64,000 bases of DNA from Cedecea davisae DSM 4568 (GTDB lineage: Bacteria > Pseudomonadota > Gammaproteobacteria > Enterobacterales > Enterobacteriaceae), in assembly GCF_000412335.2 (NCBI RefSeq), contig NZ_KE161030.1, forward strand, positions 4,022,626 to 4,086,625, written 5' to 3'. The notes beneath the pieces are model-generated. The model was not told where the DNA came from, made no database searches, and saw only the letters and a list, made by a program, of their open reading frames with translations. The position numbers and the translations under genes were made by a program. Shown piece after piece: positions 56,804 to 64,000 of the stretch (position 1 is the stretch's first letter; every line of letters starts with the position of its first letter).

Positions 56804-58985
56804 TATCCCCTCTTGGATTAGGGCCTTCTTTGGCGAAAGCAATTTGCTCAGCCTTGATAAACTGCTAAGCGACTCCCTCGGTGCTTACGCGCCTGAGCAG
56901 AAAAATGCGCTGTTGCCTCTTGTGGAGAGCGCGCTAGACGGTGAATGGCCCATTATTCTGCCTTGGTGCGACCGCCAACACTGGGTTTTCTTCGCGATGG
57001 CAGAAGATGAGCGCACCCTGCAGGAACTCACCAAAGTTATCAATGCCCGGCTTGGTTCAGCTGACGTAGAGCCCGACCGCCGAATTTACTTGAGCCCGAC
57101 TTCTGGCCCGACTTTTACGGCAGAAACCGCATTGCTCGAACATAGCCCAGCAGGGTTTATTCGTATTGAGTTGCTGGAAGGTAAACGTGAGGATAAGCAG
57201 GCAAAAACGCGGGTTTTTGCCGCCCTGAAAGAGTTGATTGACCTGTTCCGACTGCGTCCACCTCTCGTTCGCACCCGCAAGCGCCCGTTTGGTCGTATCC
57301 TTAGCGATTTCATGCTGGCAACAAATCAAAAAGAGGTGGAGGCCAGCAATGACTTTCTGCAAGAACTGCGTGATAACGGTCTGCTCTCCAAACGCAATCT
57401 ACTGCTACTTGAGCTTCAGCAGGCAGGGAAATGGCAAAATTGGGATGCCTTGCTAAACCACCAAGACCTGCCAGAGCTGATCAGAGGGCGCATTCCCTCG
57501 TCGCTGACCAGAATGCTGCTTGCCGCTTATCAGCACCGCTATCTGGGCCATGATGCCCTTAGCTACACTCAGGAGACGCCATCGGCTTTGCGCCCAGTCT
57601 TCCTTGCCCTCCAACCGCTTTTTACGCAGGTTCCACTGCTAGGAAGCGAGGAAGGGGAAATTAACTCTTGGAGAAGTTGGGCGATTGGCGTGGCGCTGGT
57701 GGGTGAACAAAACCTGCTCAGCATGATACCTGACACGCTGAAATCAGGATGGCTTCAGGAATTACAGCACTGGGCCGAACTCAAGAGCACCGCGTACGAT
57801 ACTCCAGCCTCTTCTCCTGTCTCGTTGTCGCTGCCGCCAACTACACTTGAATCTCTGGCCAGTTATCTACAAACGTCGTTGACAGCCACAGCCGAAACGC
57901 TGGGGAGCTATGCTGAGATGCTCAGCAAGATAGATCCACAGCTGCTTGAACAAGCTCAGAAAACCCCTCTTCTAAAAACGCTGATTGAGAGCATCCACCG
58001 GCTTACTGCCGCGAGCATCACCGGCTGGGACAACTGGTTCTCGTGCCTGCGCGAACCCGATGCCGATAGAAACGCTCTGATGCAAATTGTCGCGCTGGAG
58101 AGCGAACACTGGCCAGCCACCTCCTTCCAAGAATCGGCTTTTGTTCACCTGCTGGCGCAGGATTTTCCGCCGCATGCCTTTTCAACACTACGCAACGCCA
58201 TGCCCGCCTTTATCGAGTGGCTGGGGAAAAACCAACTGCAATTGCAGAGTACAACATGGCTGAAATGGATGGATGTTCTGGCGATGGAACAAAGCGTCAG
58301 TCCGGCGGACATCAAACTGGCGACCCTAGCAACCGAATATTTCCTGCAAGGTCCTCTCACCCTGGCTGAATACCAGAATTTTGTTGCTACATTGCAACTC
58401 ATTATTGAGCGCTGCAGTTCACTTAAAAATCTGACCTCGCTTGAAGAGATGGTCGAACTGTTTCTTGATGCACCGGAGCACGATAACGCCACACGAAACG
58501 CGCTATGGATGGATATTCAGACTTTTGCTGTTGGTGTATGGCCGCGCCTCGATCACTCAACCCGAGCCATCATGCGTAGTCTGGCCATCAACGTATTGGG
58601 CAATGGTGCTGATTCAGCGTTTCCTCCGGAACCGGCACGAAGCGATGATAGCGAGCCTGAAACACTTCCGGATCTCTCGGGCAAACGTGTCGCTATTTAT
58701 ACCCTGACAGAAGGAGCAGCCCGCCGGGCTAGGGGGATGATTGAAGTGTTGTTTCAGGGGATCAGAGTAGATGTGAATCATGACCATAACGCAACGGATA
58801 AGCTGGTCAATTTAGCAAAACAGGCTGATTACTTTATTTTTGCCGCCGCGAGCGCAAAACATCAGGCACTGTATGCGATAACGCCTCATCGTCGCGATCT
58901 CATTTATCCTGAAGGTAAAGGTGCTGGTTCGATTCTCAATGCCTTTGTTGCACGTCTTCAACAACCCATGAGTATTGACGTATAA
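56796..58985 (+). CDS. dpdD: DpdD
   Basis: A 729-residue protein; identity rests on size and position after dpdK. The middle is helical repeat-like sequence. The last 110 residues (GKRVAIYTLTEGAARRARGM, then ADYFIFAAASAKHQALYAI) look like a small Rossmann-type alpha/beta domain following an acidic linker (ARSDDSEPETLPDL). Published deletion work places dpdD on the restriction side. The ATG at 56796 overlaps the dpdK stop; reading from 56760 is not supported. A strong terminator follows. Confidence 0.8.
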   Translation: MNNIPSWIRAFFGESNLLSLDKLLSDSLGAYAPEQKNALLPLVESALDGEWPIILPWCDRQHWVFFAMAEDERTLQELTKVINARLGSADVEPDRRIYLSPTSGPTFTAETALLEHSPAGFIRIELLEGKREDKQAKTRVFAALKELIDLFRLRPPLVRTRKRPFGRILSDFMLATNQKEVEASNDFLQELRDNGLLSKRNLLLLELQQAGKWQNWDALLNHQDLPELIRGRIPSSLTRMLLAAYQHRYLGHDALSYTQETPSALRPVFLALQPLFTQVPLLGSEEGEINSWRSWAIGVALVGEQNLLSMIPDTLKSGWLQELQHWAELKSTAYDTPASSPVSLSLPPTTLESLASYLQTSLTATAETLGSYAEMLSKIDPQLLEQAQKTPLLKTLIESIHRLTAASITGWDNWFSCLREPDADRNALMQIVALESEHWPATSFQESAFVHLLAQDFPPHAFSTLRNAMPAFIEWLGKNQLQLQSTTWLKWMDVLAMEQSVSPADIKLATLATEYFLQGPLTLAEYQNFVATLQLIIERCSSLKNLTSLEEMVELFLDAPEHDNATRNALWMDIQTFAVGVWPRLDHSTRAIMRSLAINVLGNGADSAFPPEPARSDDSEPETLPDLSGKRVAIYTLTEGAARRARGMIEVLFQGIRVDVNHDHNATDKLVNLAKQADYFIFAAASAKHQALYAITPHRRDLIYPEGKGAGSILNAFVARLQQPMSIDV

Positions 58986-59017
58986 AAAATAAGGGGCATT
59001 CGCCCCTTATTTTTTTT
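58984..59017. terminator. Bidirectional terminator between convergent dpd operons
   Basis: AAAAAATAAGGGGC (58984-58997), ATTC loop, GCCCCTTATTTTTT (59002-59015). A and T tracts on both sides let it end dpdD and dpdB transcripts alike. Confidence 0.9.
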
Positions 59018-60143
59018 AGATGTTTGCGTTTGCCGTCTTTATATAGCTGGTTACAAGATAATCAGTAACCAAAGATATATCTTTTGAAAGATTTTGCAGT
59101 TCATTCCATTTACGAACAATAGGCTGACCATCAACATCTGTGCCGAAGTTCCACACGCCACTACTCCATGCACAAAGCGGCTTAATACGGTTTAACTCTT
59201 CGACAAAACGAGTATAGGAAGGGATATCAGTCCAGCCTGGTTCACCTTTATAGTCCTGATGAACCTGATCGATTTCATCCATCAAGCTGCCAAGCGCAAG
59301 AATACCAACGCCATGTAGCAAGCGGGAATAACGAGGCTTTTTATCCCAGTCATCAGTAAACACAGTTTCCACAGCCGACCAGAAGTTATTCAGCAGTTTC
59401 ACCATCTTCCCTTCATCCCCCAACCCTGTCGCGGGGTCACGAAAGCGATACAATGCTCCCTCACGAAGACTGGCATCGATCATTTTGATCATCGAGTTGT
59501 CAGCAATAACCCCATCAGGGTTGGTCGCCGTTTTGATGCGCCCTGCAAGTGGACCTTCGCCGAAGTTCAGTCGTTGAGTTAGCAGTGAAGGAAACTTACG
59601 CATTTGCAGATCGGATGGCAAACGACCGTGGGTATGCGGTGCCAGTTCGTATAACAACGTTTTGGGCAACGGTTTTGTGGAGTTAACCAGCATGAACTGC
59701 TCACGCTGCTCTTCGGCATCATTGGCTATAAATGCCGAGACCGGCATCATAAATGAATCAATTTCTGCGTCTCGCAGAGCAGCCGTACGTTGCTGCCCGT
59801 CAACAATAAAGCCAGGTTTCTCAAAGTCCTGTTCTTCAGAAAATGGAATCACTAGATATCCCATATCCCCTTGACCTGACAGCGGCTCAAAGCGTACACG
59901 TTTATCAAAAGCGATAATCACCGGATTAGGGATCATCGGATTCGCACTCTCAATATAACGCTGAATTTCACGAATATGGTTACGTACTTCTGGGCGTTGA
60001 TAGCCAATCAGATTCTCCTCGCCGCGACGGATACGAGAAATTGCGGCGATTTTACTGATCTGTTTACCTTCTATCGCGAGGCTGTAAAGTTGCCTCTCTT
60101 CCCCTTGTCTAATTCGCAAGGCAGGAACACGATATTCACTCAT
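59016..60143 (-). CDS. dpdB: DpdB, DGQHR-domain protein
   Basis: A 375-residue protein with the DGQQRT motif (residues 115-120) typical of the DGQHR/DndB-like ParB-related family, and NSTKPLPKTL. In S. Montevideo DpdB together with DpdA is needed to put preQ0 into DNA; ATP use has been proposed. It overlaps dpdA by four bases (ATGA) and is the last gene of the leftward modification operon. Confidence 0.9.
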   Translation of the reverse strand: MSEYRVPALRIRQGEERQLYSLAIEGKQISKIAAISRIRRGEENLIGYQRPEVRNHIREIQRYIESANPMIPNPVIIAFDKRVRFEPLSGQGDMGYLVIPFSEEQDFEKPGFIVDGQQRTAALRDAEIDSFMMPVSAFIANDAEEQREQFMLVNSTKPLPKTLLYELAPHTHGRLPSDLQMRKFPSLLTQRLNFGEGPLAGRIKTATNPDGVIADNSMIKMIDASLREGALYRFRDPATGLGDEGKMVKLLNNFWSAVETVFTDDWDKKPRYSRLLHGVGILALGSLMDEIDQVHQDYKGEPGWTDIPSYTRFVEELNRIKPLCAWSSGVWNFGTDVDGQPIVRKWNELQNLSKDISLVTDYLVTSYIKTANANI

Positions 60144-61387
60144 GACAATTCCTCTGAGCGTTGTGACAAAGTCCGCTGTAAGCGACTGTACAGCACCTGA
60201 ATATTGTGGAAACCACGACGACGGTTACGTTCTGCGCCGCGGAAAATGATGACGTTGATGCCAATGGCCTTGCAGATATTGCACTTACATTGCTTCCATG
60301 GACGATCACCCAGCGTACGTTCGTAGTCAGCACGGATTTTTTCGGCTTCTTTCTCGCCCGAATGAAGACGTTCATATGCCAGTACTGTTTCCAGCGCCTT
60401 ATCAAGGGACAAAGCCCCTTTATCGTATTCGAACAGGGCATTCATGGCATTCTTTTCAAGATGCCGTGCAATATCCTGATCAATCACGCCAGATTTAATT
60501 TTGCGACTCAAACTTGGATTCGCATCAAACTGAGGGACACGCACAGCGGTATAGGCCGGGCCATCAGGCGTATGATAGTTGTTTTTCCGATCTTTGAAGG
60601 CCTGCTGCAGAGGTGTAGTCGAGTCAATACTGGTCACACCAAACTTGATAAAGTCGGCGAAACTTTCTGGACGGGCAATGCCAAGCAAGTGGACACGCGT
60701 ATCACTTTTCAGCAACGGCTTAATCTCTTCGAGAGTCTCAAGGATCTGCGTCGTTTTCAACGGCACCATCCCCCCCATGGTGATATTTTTATATCCCATG
60801 GCCAGCAGAGCCTCTACAGACTGACGGTAAGAGGTTTTGCTCCATCCATGTGCGACACCAAAGGGAGTGAAACAGGACTTTTGAGACTTGTTTAAAAACT
60901 CTTGAGCCAAGGTCAGCGTGATATCCTGGCGTCGGCGACACTCAGCCAATACTTCGCCACTGAATACCTCACCAGGTTTTTCATAGCCAAACACGATATG
61001 ATCGAGAGAAACACCATGGTTGAATCGGGAAGTTTCGTAGAACTCAATCACCTCTTCCACACGGTATGGCGGGACATCTTGGTTAACATAGGTGAAGGCT
61101 CCGCAATCACCCATAGTTTCCATATTTTCCGGCAGGCGGAAAAAATGCTTCATTCCATTACGGAAGTAACGCAAACGCTGGGCACGGGTATATTTGCTCT
61201 CGCCACCGCCAAGACCATCGACTACAGCTTTAGAAACCAGCATACCATCGTAAGGATGAGGAAAAACCTCATGCGGATAATGATCGTCACGTTGGCGCAC
61301 GCGATGTTCGTTACGTGTTTCGCGGAGGAAGTCGAAACTGGGATCGATAAAATCCTGACTATCAGGGAAAAAATACTTTAGCTTCAA
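60140..61387 (-). CDS. dpdA: DpdA, TGT-like DNA transglycosylase inserting preQ0
   Basis: About 415 residues related to tRNA-guanine transglycosylase. Visible features: substrate-binding Asp in METMGDCGAFTYV, GVAHGWSKTS, GGMVPLKTTQ, LLGIARPES, the likely nucleophile region GVTSIDSTTPLQQAF, and a C-terminal zinc site (CKCNICKAIGINV with a later His). It exchanges guanine in DNA for preQ0. The start is uncertain: TTG at 61387 has GGAG eight bases upstream and yields MKLKYFFPDSQD, the family's usual beginning; GTG at 61411 lies further out without a site. Confidence 0.92.
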   Translation of the reverse strand: MKLKYFFPDSQDFIDPSFDFLRETRNEHRVRQRDDHYPHEVFPHPYDGMLVSKAVVDGLGGGESKYTRAQRLRYFRNGMKHFFRLPENMETMGDCGAFTYVNQDVPPYRVEEVIEFYETSRFNHGVSLDHIVFGYEKPGEVFSGEVLAECRRRQDITLTLAQEFLNKSQKSCFTPFGVAHGWSKTSYRQSVEALLAMGYKNITMGGMVPLKTTQILETLEEIKPLLKSDTRVHLLGIARPESFADFIKFGVTSIDSTTPLQQAFKDRKNNYHTPDGPAYTAVRVPQFDANPSLSRKIKSGVIDQDIARHLEKNAMNALFEYDKGALSLDKALETVLAYERLHSGEKEAEKIRADYERTLGDRPWKQCKCNICKAIGINVIIFRGAERNRRRGFHNIQVLYSRLQRTLSQRSEELS

Positions 61388-61463
61388 AAACTTACTCTCC
61401 TGTGACGCCACTGCAAAGCCTCAAAAAGCTGGGGATTCTACCATGAAACCCAGGCAAGTAGCA

Positions 61464-62420
61464 TTAAGGTTTAGCCTCTCTCAGGGCCTTAAACTCAGCC
61501 CGAAAACGTTTTTCCTCAAATGAATTTCCCGAGTCACGAAATTCACGCAATGCATGTGTTGCACTGATACCAGGATTTTGTTCCATAAGTTTTAAAATGA
61601 AAGACTTAACTTCCTCCGGGCTACGACGAATTCCTTTTTTCACTTCACGCTCAGGTAACGCCTTGAATTCTTCTATTAACTTCTGAGATAACTCATTTAA
61701 ATCATTAAGTTGTTTTGACGTAAATTCTTTCACAATGTATTTTGCCACGCTGATATTAAGCATAAGCATATTACATCTCAACCACTGAGCTATATTTTGA
61801 TTGGTTTTGAAAAGGTATGCATTCAGCCTACTATTGATTTTTTTGGAAGTTATAACAATCAGTTGTTTTTTTGCATCAACCAGATATTCAAGACCATTAA
61901 TGATATCCAGTTCAATTGCATTAATATAATCTGGAGAACCACAAATGATATAATAGTCTTTTTTTCTTTTTTTCATTAACTCTACAATTGATGTAGGATG
62001 CTTAGATTTAAAAATAGATCTATTGGTTATTTCTTTCCACCATGTTCTATGAAAACTTTTCCCTACATATTCTTGAGAATACAATGGTATTGATTCGTCA
62101 TATCCAACAGCAAAGGTCGCTTTATAAGGTACAACATTGTCTTTATGGTGAAGGAGACCTAAACCAGCAGAAAGAATCCATAAATCAATAGGATAATTAT
62201 CTAAAATAGCTTTAGCCGTCGCCCAGTGCCCACCTTTATAAAGATCCTCTGTACATACAGTTACAGATGTAGAAATGGCTTCATTCAGAGCATTGCACCA
62301 AGAATTCACGAGCACATCTGAAGGGGTTCGGCCTGATGAAAATTGACTCAGACTCAATATATCCCTACTACCGTAGTGTTTGCCGTTTGTACATGTTGTT
62401 ATTAAGTTGATATTGTTCAC
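61464..62420 (-). CDS. dpdC: DpdC, YaaA/DUF6884-like protein, probable preQ0-to-amide step
   Basis: A 318-residue protein starting at GTG. The N-terminal 150 residues follow the YaaA/DUF6884 pattern (NLITTCTNGKHYGSRDI, LYKGGHWATAKAILD, LWILSAGLGLLHH, VVPYKATFAVG). In S. Montevideo dpdC is the extra gene needed to convert dPreQ0 in DNA to the amide dADG. The assignment here combines that fold, its place just upstream of dpdA, and absence of another candidate; I cannot align it to the Montevideo protein. Its AT content is higher than that of dpdA and dpdB. Confidence 0.75.
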   Translation of the reverse strand: MNNINLITTCTNGKHYGSRDILSLSQFSSGRTPSDVLVNSWCNALNEAISTSVTVCTEDLYKGGHWATAKAILDNYPIDLWILSAGLGLLHHKDNVVPYKATFAVGYDESIPLYSQEYVGKSFHRTWWKEITNRSIFKSKHPTSIVELMKKRKKDYYIICGSPDYINAIELDIINGLEYLVDAKKQLIVITSKKINSRLNAYLFKTNQNIAQWLRCNMLMLNISVAKYIVKEFTSKQLNDLNELSQKLIEEFKALPEREVKKGIRRSPEEVKSFILKLMEQNPGISATHALREFRDSGNSFEEKRFRAEFKALREAKP

Positions 62421-62484
62421 AATCGCCCCCCAGAATCGTGTTACACAAGCTACAGGAGAAAAAAGGGGATGACAAGAACGGAGT

Positions 62485-62518
62485 CATCAGTCCCTGAAAA
62501 AATTTTCAGGGACTGATG
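62485..62518. repeat. 34-bp perfect palindrome between the small gene and dpdC
   Basis: CATCAGTCCCTGAAAA (62485-62500), AA, TTTTCAGGGACTGATG (62503-62518). It begins 1 bp after the stop codon of the small gene and lies 64 bp upstream of the dpdC start. There is no U tract after it on the minus strand, so a plain terminator is unlikely; an RNA processing or attenuation hairpin or a protein-binding site fits better. Confidence 0.9.
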
Positions 62519-62752
62519 TTAGTGAGAAATATACTCGAAATACTCATCTTGAGAATGAGTACATCTGTGGCATCGTCTCAAAATGCCTTTTTCTTCAAGA
62601 GATAAACAAAAGCTTCGACATGACTCAAGAAGGATGTCAGGATTTTCATTTTTATTTTTAGAAATCAAGGCTCTAGCAAGAGTATCGTAACTAAAACCTC
62701 CAGTTGAGTGCGATACAATGCTCATCGCAAGTTGGGCATCGAAAGTTTTCAT
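62519..62752 (-). CDS. 77-residue protein, first gene of the dpd modification operon
   Basis: MKTFDAQLAMSIVSHSTGGF start, with a C-terminal Cys pair (RRCHRCTHSQ) that could bind zinc together with nearby His. AAGGTG seven bases before the ATG and a good promoter 31 bp upstream make it a real gene. Small proteins are associated with DNA modification clusters of this kind, but no function is known to me. It could be a regulator of the operon or a helper of DpdC/DpdA. Confidence 0.7.
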   Translation of the reverse strand: MKTFDAQLAMSIVSHSTGGFSYDTLARALISKNKNENPDILLESCRSFCLSLEEKGILRRCHRCTHSQDEYFEYISH

Positions 62753-62782
62753 AGTTCACCTTAGAGTCGCTTGAATAATACA

Positions 62783-62811
62783 GTTATAAAAAAGTATTGA
62801 TTATAGTTCAA
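62783..62811 (-). promoter_or_regulatory. Promoter of the small gene-dpdC-dpdA-dpdB operon
   Basis: On the minus strand TTGAAC (62811-62806), 17-bp spacer, TATAAC (62788-62783), 30 bp before the first ATG. Both boxes differ little from the sigma-70 consensus. Confidence 0.75.
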
Positions 62812-62854
62812 GCCGGCTTACCAAATTTGAACATAGCAAGCATCAGGAACTAGA

Positions 62855-64000
62855 CTACTTGCCAAAGTCATAAGGACTAACAGTCTTCTCCCGATTCACA
62901 TCAAGAAAATCAGCCCACCACTGCAGCATCAGTCTGCGCTCATCCAGATGCTCGGCCTTATGAATATAAGCCGCACGTACAGAGTTACGCTCCATATGGC
63001 TCATCTGCCGTTCAACCGCATCCCTCGACCACAATCCAGATTCTATCAATGAACTACATGCCATCGTCCTGAAACCATGCCCACAAACCTCTACCTTGGT
63101 ATCATAACCCATAACGCGCAGAGCCTTGTTCACCGTGTTCTCACTCATCGGTTTGCGATGGTCGTGATCGCCAATGAAAACAAAATCGCGATCGCCACTA
63201 AGTTTGTGTACCTGTTTAAGGATTGCTAACGCCTGACGAGATAACGGCACCAAATGGGGTGTACGCATTTTTGAGCCGCGCTGGGAGTGCTTTATCCCTT
63301 CAATAGCCTCGCGCTCTGCGGGTATGGTCCACATTGATGTTTCAAAATCGATCTCAGACCAACGAGCAAAACGCAGTTCACTGGAACGAATGAAGACCAA
63401 GAGGGTTAGCTCAACGGCAAGACGAGTCAAAGGCCTACCGGTATAACTGTCAATGCGCTGAAGGAGTTCAGGAGTACGCTTCAACTCTAATGCTGGTCGA
63501 TGCTGCCGGTTACTTGAAGCAATGGCACCAACCATCTCCTGCGCGGGATTGTAATCGAGCAAACCGCTCTGTACGGCATAACGCATAATTGCTGTAGTTC
63601 GCTGTTGCAACCGTGAAGCCACCTCAAGACGTCCAGACATCTCTACGGCTTTGATTGGCGCTAACAGATCTCTCGTTTTAAGTTCAGCAATGTTACGTTT
63701 GCCAATGGCGGGAAAGAGGTTGTCCTCCAGACTTTTCAGCACCCGCCGACTATGTTCTTCCGACCACTTTTTATTTGTGGCATGCCACTCAACGGCGAGC
63801 TGTTCAAAAGTGCGCGCTTCTTCCAGCTCAACTTTGTCATTTTTCTTTTTGTCTCCCGGATCAATGCTGTTTGCCAAAAGCTTACGTGCTTCATCGCGAC
63901 GAGCTCTGGCATCTGCAAGAGACACTTCAGGATAAACACCTAAAGCCAGCATCTTTTGCTTCCCGCCAAAGCGGTACTGCAGACGCCAGTATCTTGAACC
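62855..64000 (-). CDS. P4-type tyrosine integrase (N-terminus outside window)
   Basis: The frame is open to the right edge (GSRYWRLQYRFGGKQKMLAL before the first internal Met), so the start lies beyond 64000. Tyrosine recombinase features: first catalytic Arg in LVFIRSSELRFARWSEIDF, HGFRTMACSSL (His and Arg) and the nucleophile Tyr in RAAYIHKAEH. P4-family integrases insert into tRNA 3' ends with the gene just inside the tRNA; the leuX-like repeat at 32.05 kb would be the other end. It appears intact in the visible part. Confidence 0.93.
   Translation of the reverse strand, partial: GSRYWRLQYRFGGKQKMLALGVYPEVSLADARARRDEARKLLANSIDPGDKKKNDKVELEEARTFEQLAVEWHATNKKWSEEHSRRVLKSLEDNLFPAIGKRNIAELKTRDLLAPIKAVEMSGRLEVASRLQQRTTAIMRYAVQSGLLDYNPAQEMVGAIASSNRQHRPALELKRTPELLQRIDSYTGRPLTRLAVELTLLVFIRSSELRFARWSEIDFETSMWTIPAEREAIEGIKHSQRGSKMRTPHLVPLSRQALAILKQVHKLSGDRDFVFIGDHDHRKPMSENTVNKALRVMGYDTKVEVCGHGFRTMACSSLIESGLWSRDAVERQMSHMERNSVRAAYIHKAEHLDERRLMLQWWADFLDVNREKTVSPYDFGK

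Overview
The window is chromosomal DNA from a member of the Enterobacteriaceae. The fim, tau, murQP, nepI, pnuC and yegP products all read as close relatives of E. coli and Salmonella proteins, but the gene order matches neither genome exactly, so I do not name a genus. Left of about 32 kb is core or flexible chromosome. Right of about 32 kb is a genomic island that runs past the right edge.

Layout, left part: a LuxR-type regulator cut by the window edge and fimZ (1-1.8 kb); a Salmonella-type type 1 fimbrial operon fimAICDHF read leftward (1.9-8.0 kb); the nucleoside exporter nepI; a hipBA toxin-antitoxin pair with three operator copies; tauABCD for taurine uptake and desulfonation; murQP for N-acetylmuramic acid use; a PLP beta-lyase with a DAACS transporter and a divergent LysR regulator; a Fic toxin with a small partner; a protein very similar to the secreted nucleotidyl cyclase ExoY; yegP; a Crp-fold regulator ahead of a nucleoside phosphorylase and pnuC; a damaged orphan AbiEi antitoxin gene; sodC with a coupled DUF3455 gene; and several small regulators, envelope proteins and a secreted EEP-family phosphatase/nuclease.

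Island (about 32.05 kb to beyond 64 kb): the left border carries 15 bp identical to the 3' end of tRNA-Leu (leuX), in the orientation expected for integration by the tyrosine integrase at the right edge. The first part is ordinary P4/CP4-type cargo: DUF4942, cbtA without its antitoxin, radC, a secreted protein and a membrane protein, a YeeP/YkfA-type GTPase, a protein with a possible ribbon-helix-helix start, alpA and a Gp2/YagK-like gene, followed by a truncated IS2-like element.

The second part (40.6-62.8 kb) is a complete dpd cluster, which puts 7-deazaguanine bases into DNA and restricts unmodified DNA. An extra queD feeds preQ0 synthesis. One rightward, overlapping run encodes dpdE-F-G-H-I-J-K-D (restriction-side helicases, ATPase and PLD nuclease). 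A convergent leftward run encodes a 77-residue protein, dpdC, dpdA and dpdB (modification). The two runs meet at one strong terminator. By the published scheme DpdA and DpdB insert preQ0 into DNA, DpdC converts it to the amide form, and the remaining proteins act on unmodified DNA. The family is known; less expected details are the queD copy, a 13-unit hexanucleotide repeat inside dpdH, a 34-bp perfect palindrome ahead of dpdC, and the small first gene.
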